DNA of 54,213 nt from an uncultured Porphyromonadaceae bacterium (GTDB taxonomy: Bacteria; Bacteroidota; Bacteroidia; Bacteroidales; Muribaculaceae): assembly GCA_947178215.1 (NCBI GenBank), contig CAMWXJ010000018.1, forward strand, positions 1-54,213. The letters run 5' to 3'. Below the pieces are notes generated by a model. That model made no database searches. It had not been told where the DNA came from and saw only the letters and a program-made list of their open reading frames with translations. Below are positions 17,178 to 23,874 of the stretch, in pieces. Each line of letters begins with the position of its first letter. Within the stretch, counting starts at the first letter, position 1. Made by a program: the position numbers and the translations under genes.

Positions 17178-17275
17178 GTCAGCCCGACCCGGGACACCGT
17201 AGGTCCAGGTCGGGCCGACTTATATCAGGCGGTAGTAAATATTCATGTACGGAATCCGTCTTTCGGACTCCCGTA
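17178..17275 (-). promoter_or_regulatory. Structured leader of the EamA transporter, attenuator-like
   Basis: Read leftward from the promoter, the leader starts with a hairpin (17264-17275 with 17248-17258), then an ATG with eight codons and TAA (17246-17220). A second 12-base-pair hairpin follows (17208-17219 with 17178-17189, one G-U), beginning on the base after that stop codon. The second hairpin lies about 20 bases before the transporter start and lacks a T run. The layout of hairpin, short frame and hairpin resembles leader-peptide attenuation; this is inference. Confidence 0.5.
17220..17246 (-). CDS. Possible leader peptide MNIYYRLI
   Basis: Eight codons with tandem tyrosine codons (TAC TAC) between the two leader hairpins. 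No ribosome-binding sequence is evident, but this clade seldom uses one. It may be chance; conservation in relatives would decide. Confidence 0.3.
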   Translation of the reverse strand: MNIYYRLI

Positions 17276-17278
17276 TTA

Positions 17279-17310
17279 CAAAATTACGCCATTTGGGCTC
17301 TTCCGCCAAA
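17279..17310 (-). promoter_or_regulatory. Promoter of the EamA transporter
   Basis: On the reverse strand TTTG (17307-17310), a 20-base spacer and TAATTTTG (17279-17286) form a textbook Bacteroidetes promoter, the best in the window. Confidence 0.75.
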
Positions 17311-17351
17311 TAATTTTCCCCAAATATAGACGACGAATAAACAAAACCTGT

Positions 17352-17359
17352 TAACTTTG
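17352..17359 (+). promoter_or_regulatory. -7 promoter box of tRNA-Ala
   Basis: TAACTTTG matches TAnnTTTG and lies 16 bases before the tRNA. No clear -33 element is seen. Confidence 0.5.
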
Positions 17360-17375
17360 TCGGCATCAAACGAAA

Positions 17376-17452
17376 GGGGAATTAGCTCAGATGGCCAGAG
17401 CGCCGGCTTCGCATGTCGGAGGTCGCGAGTTCGACTCTCGTATTCTCCACCA
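17376..17452 (+). tRNA. tRNA-Ala (anticodon CGC)
   Basis: A full cloverleaf can be folded by eye. The acceptor arm GGGGAAT pairs with ATTCTCC and includes the G3-U70 wobble pair that is the alanine identity element. The D-arm is GCTC/GAGC. The anticodon stem CCGGC/GTCGG holds the loop TTCGCAT, giving anticodon CGC. The T-arm is GCGAG/CTCGT with loop TTCGACT. Discriminator A and an encoded CCA end the gene. Confidence 0.95.
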
Positions 17453-17928
17453 AATAAGGCGTGTACATTTAGCCGAGCGAGATTCTCGCTGATTGTTTAG
17501 CTAAAAAAGTTACTTTGGCCGACTCTTTTTTAACACTTGCGCTCACGTATCAAGTTGGTTTTCGGAAGTATTAATTACAATTTCTCAATCTATTGCACAT
17601 AATGTGGATTATTTTCACTAAATTTGAAGCGTGAGGCAACGCACTTATAGCATTTGGCTCGAATTGCCTCTACGTACAAACTAAAAGCAACATTATTTCT
17701 CACATTATGACCAAATCAAGAACATATCACATATTTCACCATAAATCGCAACACGCTCCCGTATCGACGGACAAGCGTCAGCGACGTTACCATTATTGAT
17801 GGAATATTCGACGTACAGTAGTACAGCCGCTTGGGGATTATTGAGGCTCTTAAAAAATTGCCTTGAAGAACCCGAATCAATTGGACTCGTAACTCAAAAT
17901 TTGACTCATAACTTAAATCTGACTTGCC
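17453..17928. other. AT-rich gene-free stretch after tRNA-Ala
   Basis: This 476-base stretch is visibly richer in A and T than its surroundings and holds no gene I can support. A small inverted repeat (GCGAG-ATT-CTCGC) follows the tRNA and could end its transcript. GTTACTTTGG near 17510 is one base off a -7 box. Near 17888-17920 a short tandem repeat occurs: ACTCGTAACT and ACTCATAACT, about 18 bases apart. Open frames here (17716-17937 reverse, 17796-18002 forward) have no recognisable protein character. Confidence 0.5.
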
Positions 17929-19815
17929 ATGAGACATTCTTGCTTGGCGGATGCGTCGTTTTCACTCCGCAAGTTGCGCTACACTTCCATCTTGCGCAAT
18001 GATTTGTTGCAATTACTCAGCAGCTTACACGCTGTTGCACTTTATTCACTACGCAATTTATTTTGCGATATTTCGTTGTCGGCTCTGCGCAGTTTGCGCG
18101 TCAGTCTATTAGCTTTCGTTGGCATAGTAATTTCGGCTGCGGCAACGAGGGCTACTGCGGCGTCCCCTGAGGTGTATTCGTTTGTCGTGGAGGGCTCCGA
18201 CAACTATTCAGGCGAGCCGTCGGGCGGATGCATATATATTTCTGACAAATCGCGCCCTATCAATTTCAATGCCGACATAGAGAACGCCTTTTCGTTTACG
18301 TTTTACAACAGCGGAACAACGAATCTGGCACGTCTCTACAAATTAAGCGGCAAATATTATCTACGGTTCTACCCTATGTGGGACATACGTATCACTCCGA
18401 AATCCGGGACTGTGGTAACCAAAGTGGTCATCTTCGGCACAAACGACCAGTCGGGAGGTTTTCAGGAATACTGCGACAACGGCGCTAAGCCAGCGGGAAA
18501 AATCACCAACTCAGCAGGAGGCTACACATGGACCGGCTCAACATCCGGGCTGTTGCGACTAAGACTCAAACATTCCGGCAACGGCTTTGAGAACCAAGGC
18601 TTTTACCATATTGCATGGATAGAGGTTACTTATGAAAAGTCAGTCGGCAAAGACCCTGACCCCGGCAACAATCCGGACAACAATCCGGACAACGACACAG
18701 ACAAGGACACAGACAAGGATGGCGAAGACCCGGCACCGGATCAAGATACCGACCCGACTCCCGAACAACTTGAAAAGGTGACTACACTGACGGATTTTTT
18801 TTCAAGCGAAAATGCCGGCAAGACCATGAAGCTGACAATGCCGCTCCAACTTGTCTACCGCTATGACGACAGGGCCTACATGCTGAATCTCGACAGTAAC
18901 AACCGCGAGTATCTCTATGTGAGCAACAGCAATCGTGTGCTCGACGAAATAACGCCCGGCACGACCTTCGACCATATCGTAGCCACTCCGGGTATAGACA
19001 TCGGGCTGGATATTGCCAACCTCGCCGAGCCTCCTGTCGCTCGTGGCTCACGCGCACTTCCCTCACCCGATACTGTCAGAATTGGCGCACTTACTTTCCG
19101 CGACATAAACCGTTATGTGGCAATCAAGGATGCGCGCATCTCTTACGGAAGCCGATATATTAGCCAGGGAAATAACACCATGCCGTATATGGACCGATTT
19201 GAAGCCGTGGGTTACCACGAGGGACCGGGCGAGGAAGTGACAGTCACGGGCTTTGTTGCCGTCGACGGCATTTACCGCCTCGTAATCCGCCCTACCAAGG
19301 TCGAGAAAAAAGATGAGCCGTCGGGGCCTGACAATCCTGACAACCCCGAAAGTCCGGCAAAGACAGTGACGCTCGACGCTACTTCGATAGGAAACGGCCA
19401 TGTGGAGATATTCACGGCAATCAATGAGTTCACCCTCACCCCTGCGGGCGCACCGCTCACTATTCCATCGGCCATAGAAAGCGGCACCAGAGTGTATGTG
19501 TGGATTCGTCCCGACTACGACTCACGCCTCGCAAGCGCCGTGATAGGCCTTAACGCATATCTGCCCGGCGACAAGGTGTTCACGGCCACGCCATACGGCG
19601 ACATGATAACCATAGAAGTCAACTCCGACCTCAACATTGTCACTACATTTATGCCCACGTCAGGCATTGACGCCGTTAACACCGACAATGACGAGGCTGC
19701 GCAATGGTTTGACCTCACCGGGCGCCGACTTCCATCACGACCGACAGCTCCGGGTGTTTACATACTCCGCACAGGCGCGGCGACAGTTACCGTTTTCGTG
19801 CCGGGGCGACAATAA
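17929..19815 (+). CDS. Large secreted multidomain protein with C-terminal sorting-type domain
   Basis: A 628-residue open frame. Residues 1-50 are an odd Leu/Arg/Ser-rich stretch. A normal signal peptide (SALRSLRVSLLAFVGIVISAAATRATA) begins only at about residue 50, so an in-frame TTG at 18076 may be the true start. The mature part has a beta-rich domain (about 80-235), an Asp/Asn/Pro-rich linker of PDN and DTD repeats, and an OB-like domain (about 285-460). A second PDNP linker, a third beta domain and a C-terminal tail (WFDLTGRRL...APGVYILRTG) follow. The tail resembles the sorting domains of type IX secretion substrates. Its function is unknown; a cell-surface or secreted role is inferred. 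Conserved catalytic motifs were not seen. Confidence 0.75.
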   Translation: MRHSCLADASFSLRKLRYTSILRNDLLQLLSSLHAVALYSLRNLFCDISLSALRSLRVSLLAFVGIVISAAATRATAASPEVYSFVVEGSDNYSGEPSGGCIYISDKSRPINFNADIENAFSFTFYNSGTTNLARLYKLSGKYYLRFYPMWDIRITPKSGTVVTKVVIFGTNDQSGGFQEYCDNGAKPAGKITNSAGGYTWTGSTSGLLRLRLKHSGNGFENQGFYHIAWIEVTYEKSVGKDPDPGNNPDNNPDNDTDKDTDKDGEDPAPDQDTDPTPEQLEKVTTLTDFFSSENAGKTMKLTMPLQLVYRYDDRAYMLNLDSNNREYLYVSNSNRVLDEITPGTTFDHIVATPGIDIGLDIANLAEPPVARGSRALPSPDTVRIGALTFRDINRYVAIKDARISYGSRYISQGNNTMPYMDRFEAVGYHEGPGEEVTVTGFVAVDGIYRLVIRPTKVEKKDEPSGPDNPDNPESPAKTVTLDATSIGNGHVEIFTAINEFTLTPAGAPLTIPSAIESGTRVYVWIRPDYDSRLASAVIGLNAYLPGDKVFTATPYGDMITIEVNSDLNIVTTFMPTSGIDAVNTDNDEAAQWFDLTGRRLPSRPTAPGVYILRTGAATVTVFVPGRQ

Positions 19816-19827
19816 ATTGTAGCCCGC

Positions 19828-19873
19828 ATACATGAAGTCGCCGGCTCTGAGCAGAGCCGGCGACTTCATGTAT
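19828..19873. terminator. Bidirectional hairpin terminator
   Basis: A perfect 21-base-pair stem (19828-19848 with 19853-19873) with a 4-base loop sits between the converging secreted-protein and coiled-coil lipoprotein genes. No T run follows directly on either side. Confidence 0.65.
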
Positions 19874-19909
19874 AGTATGTGTATATGTGATATTGCAGTC
19901 GCGTGAGTG

Positions 19910-20797
19910 TCAGTCAGCCTTGATGACAAGGAAATTGCTTATGCTCCAGAACTTCGTGGGGTCGGTAATCTTAATTACCTTCTGGCCGTCGGAGCCGTCA
20001 ACTATCTGATAAGAGCCGGCAGGCTGATTGGTCATCACCTCGGCCTTCTTGGCGTGGGTAGGAATCTCGGTGAGAGTGCGCTTGTCGCCCTTTGTGAAAT
20101 AAGACGAATTGAAATCCTTGGGCAACACCTTGGTCTTGCGAAGGAAACCCGATTCTATAATCTTGTTTTCTTTAAGCTCCTTCTTTGTACCTATGACAAA
20201 GTAGCAGGTGTTCAGCTCGTTGGCTATATCCGTAGCCTCCTGTTCGGCCTGGTCGAGCGCGTCGGACGCTACTGTGACGGCAGTTGAGAGCGAATCTACC
20301 TTAGTGTTGAGCTGGGTAATTTTCACTCCGGCCTCGGCAAGCTGATTGTTGAGGGTGGTGATTTCAGTCGACTGCTCGGCAATCTGAGCTTTAAGATTAG
20401 CGATGGTAGTGAGAAGAGTCTTGTTCTTGCCCTCGGTCGAGCCGAGTTTCTTCTCAAGCTCTTCGAGGCGTTCGCGGCGTTGTTGGAGCGCCATTTGCAG
20501 GGCCGCCATATCCGAGCGGAGCTGTTCCTTGCGCGAGGGACTTTCCGACGTGAGTGATCCGGAGGTCGACACAATGCGCTCTATCTCCTTAATCTGCGTC
20601 ATGCCGTTGGTGATGTCGTTGATGAGCGCAAACAGTGAGTCCTGAGTGGCAAGGGTCTCTTGCAGACGGTCGGTAAGTATGGTATTCTGAGCCTCGCTCT
20701 GTTCGAGTTTCTGCTTGTCACCGCACGATGTAAGCGGCGTCAAAGCGGCTGCCGCACATGCGGCGACGCTTATGGCTGATAATGCTATCCGTTTCAT
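19910..20797 (-). CDS. Coiled-coil lipoprotein, possibly Cbp1-type collagen-binding adhesin family
   Basis: A 295-residue protein with a lipoprotein signal (LTPLTSC, acylation expected at C25). A long heptad-rich coiled coil follows from about residue 30 to 195, rich in Gln, Glu, Leu and Thr. The compact C-terminal domain of about 100 residues contains NTCYFVIGTKKELKENKI and ends ITDPTKFWSISNFLVIKAD. This layout is common in Bacteroidales and resembles proteins named Cbp1-family collagen-binding adhesins; that name is from memory and not tested here. It most likely sits at the outer membrane as a spacer or adhesin. It is a leftward gene 66 bases past the rsmI stop. Confidence 0.65.
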   Translation of the reverse strand: MKRIALSAISVAACAAAALTPLTSCGDKQKLEQSEAQNTILTDRLQETLATQDSLFALINDITNGMTQIKEIERIVSTSGSLTSESPSRKEQLRSDMAALQMALQQRRERLEELEKKLGSTEGKNKTLLTTIANLKAQIAEQSTEITTLNNQLAEAGVKITQLNTKVDSLSTAVTVASDALDQAEQEATDIANELNTCYFVIGTKKELKENKIIESGFLRKTKVLPKDFNSSYFTKGDKRTLTEIPTHAKKAEVMTNQPAGSYQIVDGSDGQKVIKITDPTKFWSISNFLVIKAD

Positions 20798-20863
20798 AAG
20801 GTAGTGGTGCTTGTTGGCGGAATAAATAGTTGCTTGTGAGGGATGTAGTTAAGCGTGAAAAAA

Positions 20864-21613
20864 TCATCGGCAGGCCTCCGGCGCTTCATCGTCGTTACCG
20901 TCGTCATCGCTACGGTATTTGTTGCGGTGTGAACCGCGGGCAGGAGCAGTGTCGGAGCCGCCTACTACTATAACAATTTCACCGCGCGGATTGTTGAGCG
21001 CAAAGTGATTTGCCAGTTCTTCAAGGCTGCCTCTCACTGTCTCTTCATGCAATTTCGAGATTTCGCGCGACACAGAAGCCGCCCTGTCGGCTCCGCATAC
21101 CTCGGCGAGCTGAGCCAGTGTCTTGGCAAGGCGGAGCGGACTCTCATAGATGATTGTGGTGACAGGCGACGCGGCAACGGCCACGAGGCGTGTCGCCCGA
21201 CCCTTCTTAGGGGGCAAAAATCCCTCGAAAGCAAAGCGGTCGCATGGCAATCCTGAGCTTACAAGGGCCGGAACGAAAGCTGTGGCGCCGGGTAATGTCG
21301 TAACTGGAATATCCCTGCGGCGGCACTCACGCGACAGCAGGAATCCGGGGTCGGAGATACCGGGGGTGCCGGCATCGCTCACCAGAGCGATATCCTCGCC
21401 CGCTTCCAGACGCGACATCACCGAATCGAGAGCATTATGCTCGTTGAACTTGTGAAAAGCGAGCAATGGCGTAGTGATGCCGAAATGACGCATCAGCACG
21501 CCCGATGTGCGCGTATCCTCGGCATATATGGCAGCGACTTTCCCGAGCACTTCGACGGCCCTCGGAGTCATGTCGGACAGATTGCCTACCGGCGTCGGAA
21601 CTATATAAAGCAT
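20864..21613 (-). CDS. rsmI: 16S rRNA 2'-O-methyltransferase RsmI
   Basis: A 249-residue SAM-dependent enzyme that 2'-O-methylates C1402 of 16S rRNA. Tetrapyrrole-methylase fold motifs are clear: LYIVPTPVGNLSDMT at the start, AEDTRTSG, LVSDAGTPGISDPGF (the SAM-binding loop) and TTLPGATAFVPALVSSGLP. FAFEGFLPPKKGR and IYESPLRL follow. The start at 21613 gives MLYIVPTP; a longer frame adds a non-conserved tail. It overlaps the upstream gene by one base (TGATG), so translation is coupled. The C-terminus carries an unusual Asp/Glu-rich tail (DDDGNDDEAPEACR). Confidence 0.95.
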   Translation of the reverse strand: MLYIVPTPVGNLSDMTPRAVEVLGKVAAIYAEDTRTSGVLMRHFGITTPLLAFHKFNEHNALDSVMSRLEAGEDIALVSDAGTPGISDPGFLLSRECRRRDIPVTTLPGATAFVPALVSSGLPCDRFAFEGFLPPKKGRATRLVAVAASPVTTIIYESPLRLAKTLAQLAEVCGADRAASVSREISKLHEETVRGSLEELANHFALNNPRGEIVIVVGGSDTAPARGSHRNKYRSDDDGNDDEAPEACR

Positions 21614-22296
21614 CAGCGTGCAGCTTCGACTATTGCAAGGAAATCGGCGACTTCGGGATCGTCCATGTTCCAGCAAAGGTCGTTGGTTATGAAGTCGGTT
21701 ATGTCGTCGGGATTTGTTATGGCGCTGAGAGCGGTCACTGTCTCGTTCATCATGGCGTCGGAACCGCCGAAGAGCGTGCGACGGAAACGGAAACGGTCGT
21801 TGAGCGTCAGGGTTATGGTCTTGGCCTGCTTGACGGGAGCCGGCGCGGGTGCTATGGGAGCGACAATGGGCTCAGGCTCCACGACCGGAGTAGGCTCAGT
21901 CTCTGCAACGGGAGCGGGGGCCGGCTCTTCCTCCTCCACTACTTCCATGATTATTTCATCTTCGGGCTGCGGCTCAATATCGGCGTCGGCTGTTTCCTCG
22001 TAGACTACCGCCTCGGCTATCTCATTATCCACAGCCGCGTTATCCTCTTCGGCGCACTCGGGCTGCGAAACCATAGCCGGTGCGACAGGCTCCTCGGGAG
22101 CGGCGGAGGCGACGGAGGCCTCGGCAGCGGCGATGAGCGAATTGACGCCGTCCATAAGACGCGCGCACTTGTCAATCAGCATCTGCGACACTTCGGCAGG
22201 GGTCATTTCTGCACGTCGTTCTGTGAGCATAAGTAGCCCTTCAATCTCAAACGTGAGGCCGAGCAAGGCCCGGATGTCGTTGTAATCGGTTGTCAT
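21613..22296 (-). CDS. Acidic protein of unknown function, coupled to rsmI
   Basis: A 227-residue protein with three parts. Residues 1-60 are helical (DIRALLGLTFEIEGLLMLTERR). Residues 60-155 are an extremely Glu/Pro/Ala/Val-rich linker. Residues 155-227 form a compact C-terminal domain (TLTLNDRFRFRRTLFGGSD, then DDITDFITNDLCWNMDDPEVADFL). The end domain has the feel of a conserved Bacteroidales module of unknown function. No signal peptide or membrane segment is present, so it is cytoplasmic. Its stop overlaps the rsmI start by one base. A -7 box overlaps the dacB stop codon just upstream. Confidence 0.75.
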   Translation of the reverse strand: MTTDYNDIRALLGLTFEIEGLLMLTERRAEMTPAEVSQMLIDKCARLMDGVNSLIAAAEASVASAAPEEPVAPAMVSQPECAEEDNAAVDNEIAEAVVYEETADADIEPQPEDEIIMEVVEEEEPAPAPVAETEPTPVVEPEPIVAPIAPAPAPVKQAKTITLTLNDRFRFRRTLFGGSDAMMNETVTALSAITNPDDITDFITNDLCWNMDDPEVADFLAIVEAAR

Positions 22297-22315
22297 GTCT
22301 GAATAAATTTTGCTC

Positions 22316-22323
22316 CAAAGTTA
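22316..22323 (-). promoter_or_regulatory. -7 promoter box for the acidic protein and rsmI
   Basis: On the reverse strand TAACTTTG matches TAnnTTTG. Its first three bases are the dacB stop codon TAA. The box ends 19 bases before the start at 22296. The -33 element is weak. Confidence 0.45.
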
Positions 22324-23709
22324 CGAAAAGAAGTTGAGAAAGAATGCCTCCGCGGCCTGATTAATTTTAGAAGAGGGGCAAGTAAAGCCGTTGACGATAA
22401 GCACCACACTATAAACCGGCATCCCTTCCTCGTCGAGAAGATAGCCCGCAAGCGAGCGCACGCCGCTCATCGTGCCGGTCTTCAAGGCTAGGCGTCCTTC
22501 CAGACGTGTACCGGCAAGCAGACGCTTCACTGTGCCCTCGCGCCCCACACGCGGAAACATCGTGGCATATTCGGCGGCATTCGGCGAACGCGCCATCCAT
22601 GCGAGCACATCGGCAAGAAACCACGGAGTAATGCGGTTGAGGCGGCTCAGGCCGCTGCCGTCGACTATGTTCACACTGTCGGTGTCGGCACCGCGGAGCG
22701 CCCAAAGTGCAAGTTCCCTCACGGCGGCGGTGTCGCGCGGCTGCCGCGGAGCGATAGTGCGCATCATGCCTTCGGCCATGAGGTTATCGCTGCGGTGCAT
22801 GAGGCTGCGCATTATTTCGGGAAACGACGGCGACTTGACTACGGCAAGTTCCGTAACCGGGCCGTCGTCGGGCACCTTTTCTCCTCCAGTGACGATGCCC
22901 GAATCGGCAAGCGCGACAGTCAGTGCATACCTGAACGCTGCCGCAGGGTCGGGCATAGCAAGAAGCACCGACGCGCCTTTGCGGGGAAGATTGCCCCACG
23001 CCTTGACCGTGGAAAGCGGCGGTTTGGCATCATAGCCCATTTTGCCACGACGAAGCTTGCGGAAGTCGACGGTAAGGCCCGGTATATAGGGGTCGGTTTT
23101 CTTCGACGGTAACGACAGCGTGTAGCTGTTGTCGCGCCAGTTCAGCCCCCTGAACATCGCACCATAAGGCCACATATAGTCATCATCACCCCACCCCGGC
23201 GGGTACGACGGATCGGGGATAGCGCTTTGGTCCACTACAATCGCCCCGGTGATGCTGTCGACGCCGACATTGCGGAGAGCGGCAACGAGGCTGTCGCGCG
23301 AAGCGTCGCGGTTATCAAAATAAGCGGAGCCGAGAGTCGGGTCGCCCGACGCCTCTACCACAATATCGCCGTGAAGTACGTTGCCTGCTATCTCGCCGCG
23401 CGCATAAAAGCGGGTTGCGAAGCACTGGTCGGAGGGATAGAGGCTCATCACCGAAGCCACAGTGACCGACTTCATGATGCTTGCGGGGCAAAGCGGACGG
23501 TCGGCGCCATACTCGGCAACCGCCTCTCCTGTGGAAATATCCTCTATGTACAAGCCTATCACTGCTTTCTCGACCCCGGGAAAAACGAGTGGAGGGAGCG
23601 AGTCGCTCATCGTGGGGCGATTAGTGGCTGCAACCCCTTTGCTGTCGGGAAGCGCTGCACCGGAAAGCCCCAGGGCAACCGATGCTATGATTATTAACAA
23701 ATATCGCAT
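22321..23709 (-). CDS. dacB: D-alanyl-D-alanine carboxypeptidase/endopeptidase (PBP4, DacB family)
   Basis: A 462-residue penicillin-binding protein of the S13 family, which trims and opens peptidoglycan cross-links in the periplasm. A signal peptide comes first. The serine motif SIMK carries the nucleophile, the second motif is SDN in HRSDNLMAEGMMR and the third KTG in LKTGTMSGVRSLAGY. GDIVVEASGDPTLGS and WGDDDYMWPYGA are typical of the PBP4 insert domains. The length suits the family. The start is the first ATG, at 23709, behind a -7 box at 23742-23749. It lies immediately upstream of the acidic protein and rsmI. Confidence 0.92.
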   Translation of the reverse strand: MRYLLIIIASVALGLSGAALPDSKGVAATNRPTMSDSLPPLVFPGVEKAVIGLYIEDISTGEAVAEYGADRPLCPASIMKSVTVASVMSLYPSDQCFATRFYARGEIAGNVLHGDIVVEASGDPTLGSAYFDNRDASRDSLVAALRNVGVDSITGAIVVDQSAIPDPSYPPGWGDDDYMWPYGAMFRGLNWRDNSYTLSLPSKKTDPYIPGLTVDFRKLRRGKMGYDAKPPLSTVKAWGNLPRKGASVLLAMPDPAAAFRYALTVALADSGIVTGGEKVPDDGPVTELAVVKSPSFPEIMRSLMHRSDNLMAEGMMRTIAPRQPRDTAAVRELALWALRGADTDSVNIVDGSGLSRLNRITPWFLADVLAWMARSPNAAEYATMFPRVGREGTVKRLLAGTRLEGRLALKTGTMSGVRSLAGYLLDEEGMPVYSVVLIVNGFTCPSSKINQAAEAFFLNFFS

Positions 23710-23741
23710 TTCTGACTAATCATCTTTGTAATTTCAGACAT

Positions 23742-23749
23742 CAAAATTA
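23742..23749 (-). promoter_or_regulatory. -7 promoter box of dacB
   Basis: On the reverse strand TAATTTTG matches TAnnTTTG and ends 32 bases before the dacB ATG. No good -33 element is seen. Confidence 0.45.
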
Positions 23750-23793
23750 ATCATTTTTTCCGATGCAACCACACATCTCACCCACCGTACGGC

Positions 23794-23843
23794 AAAAAGC
23801 GGCGGGGCTGCGAACACCTATATAGGATATTACGCAGCCCCGC
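23794..23843 (-). terminator. Intrinsic terminator of htpG
   Basis: An 11-base-pair GC-rich stem (23802-23812 with 23833-23843) is followed on the reverse strand by five T (23794-23798). The loop itself contains the palindrome CCTATATAGG. Confidence 0.8.
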
Positions 23844-23874
23844 GGCTATTGGATTATGAGGTTAAAAAAGCTAC

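Noticed and set aside
17376-17452. tRNA-Ala as an attachment site of an integrated element
   Set aside because: The 3' end of the tRNA is not repeated in the following sequence, and no integrase or mobile gene is seen, so integration is unproven.
17716-17937. Small reverse open frame in the AT-rich block
   Set aside because: No protein-like features and no promoter box; probably chance in a low-stop stretch.
17796-18002. Small forward open frame in the AT-rich block
   Set aside because: No signal peptide, family motif or promoter. It overlaps the start of the secreted protein in another frame. Kept only as part of the unexplained block.
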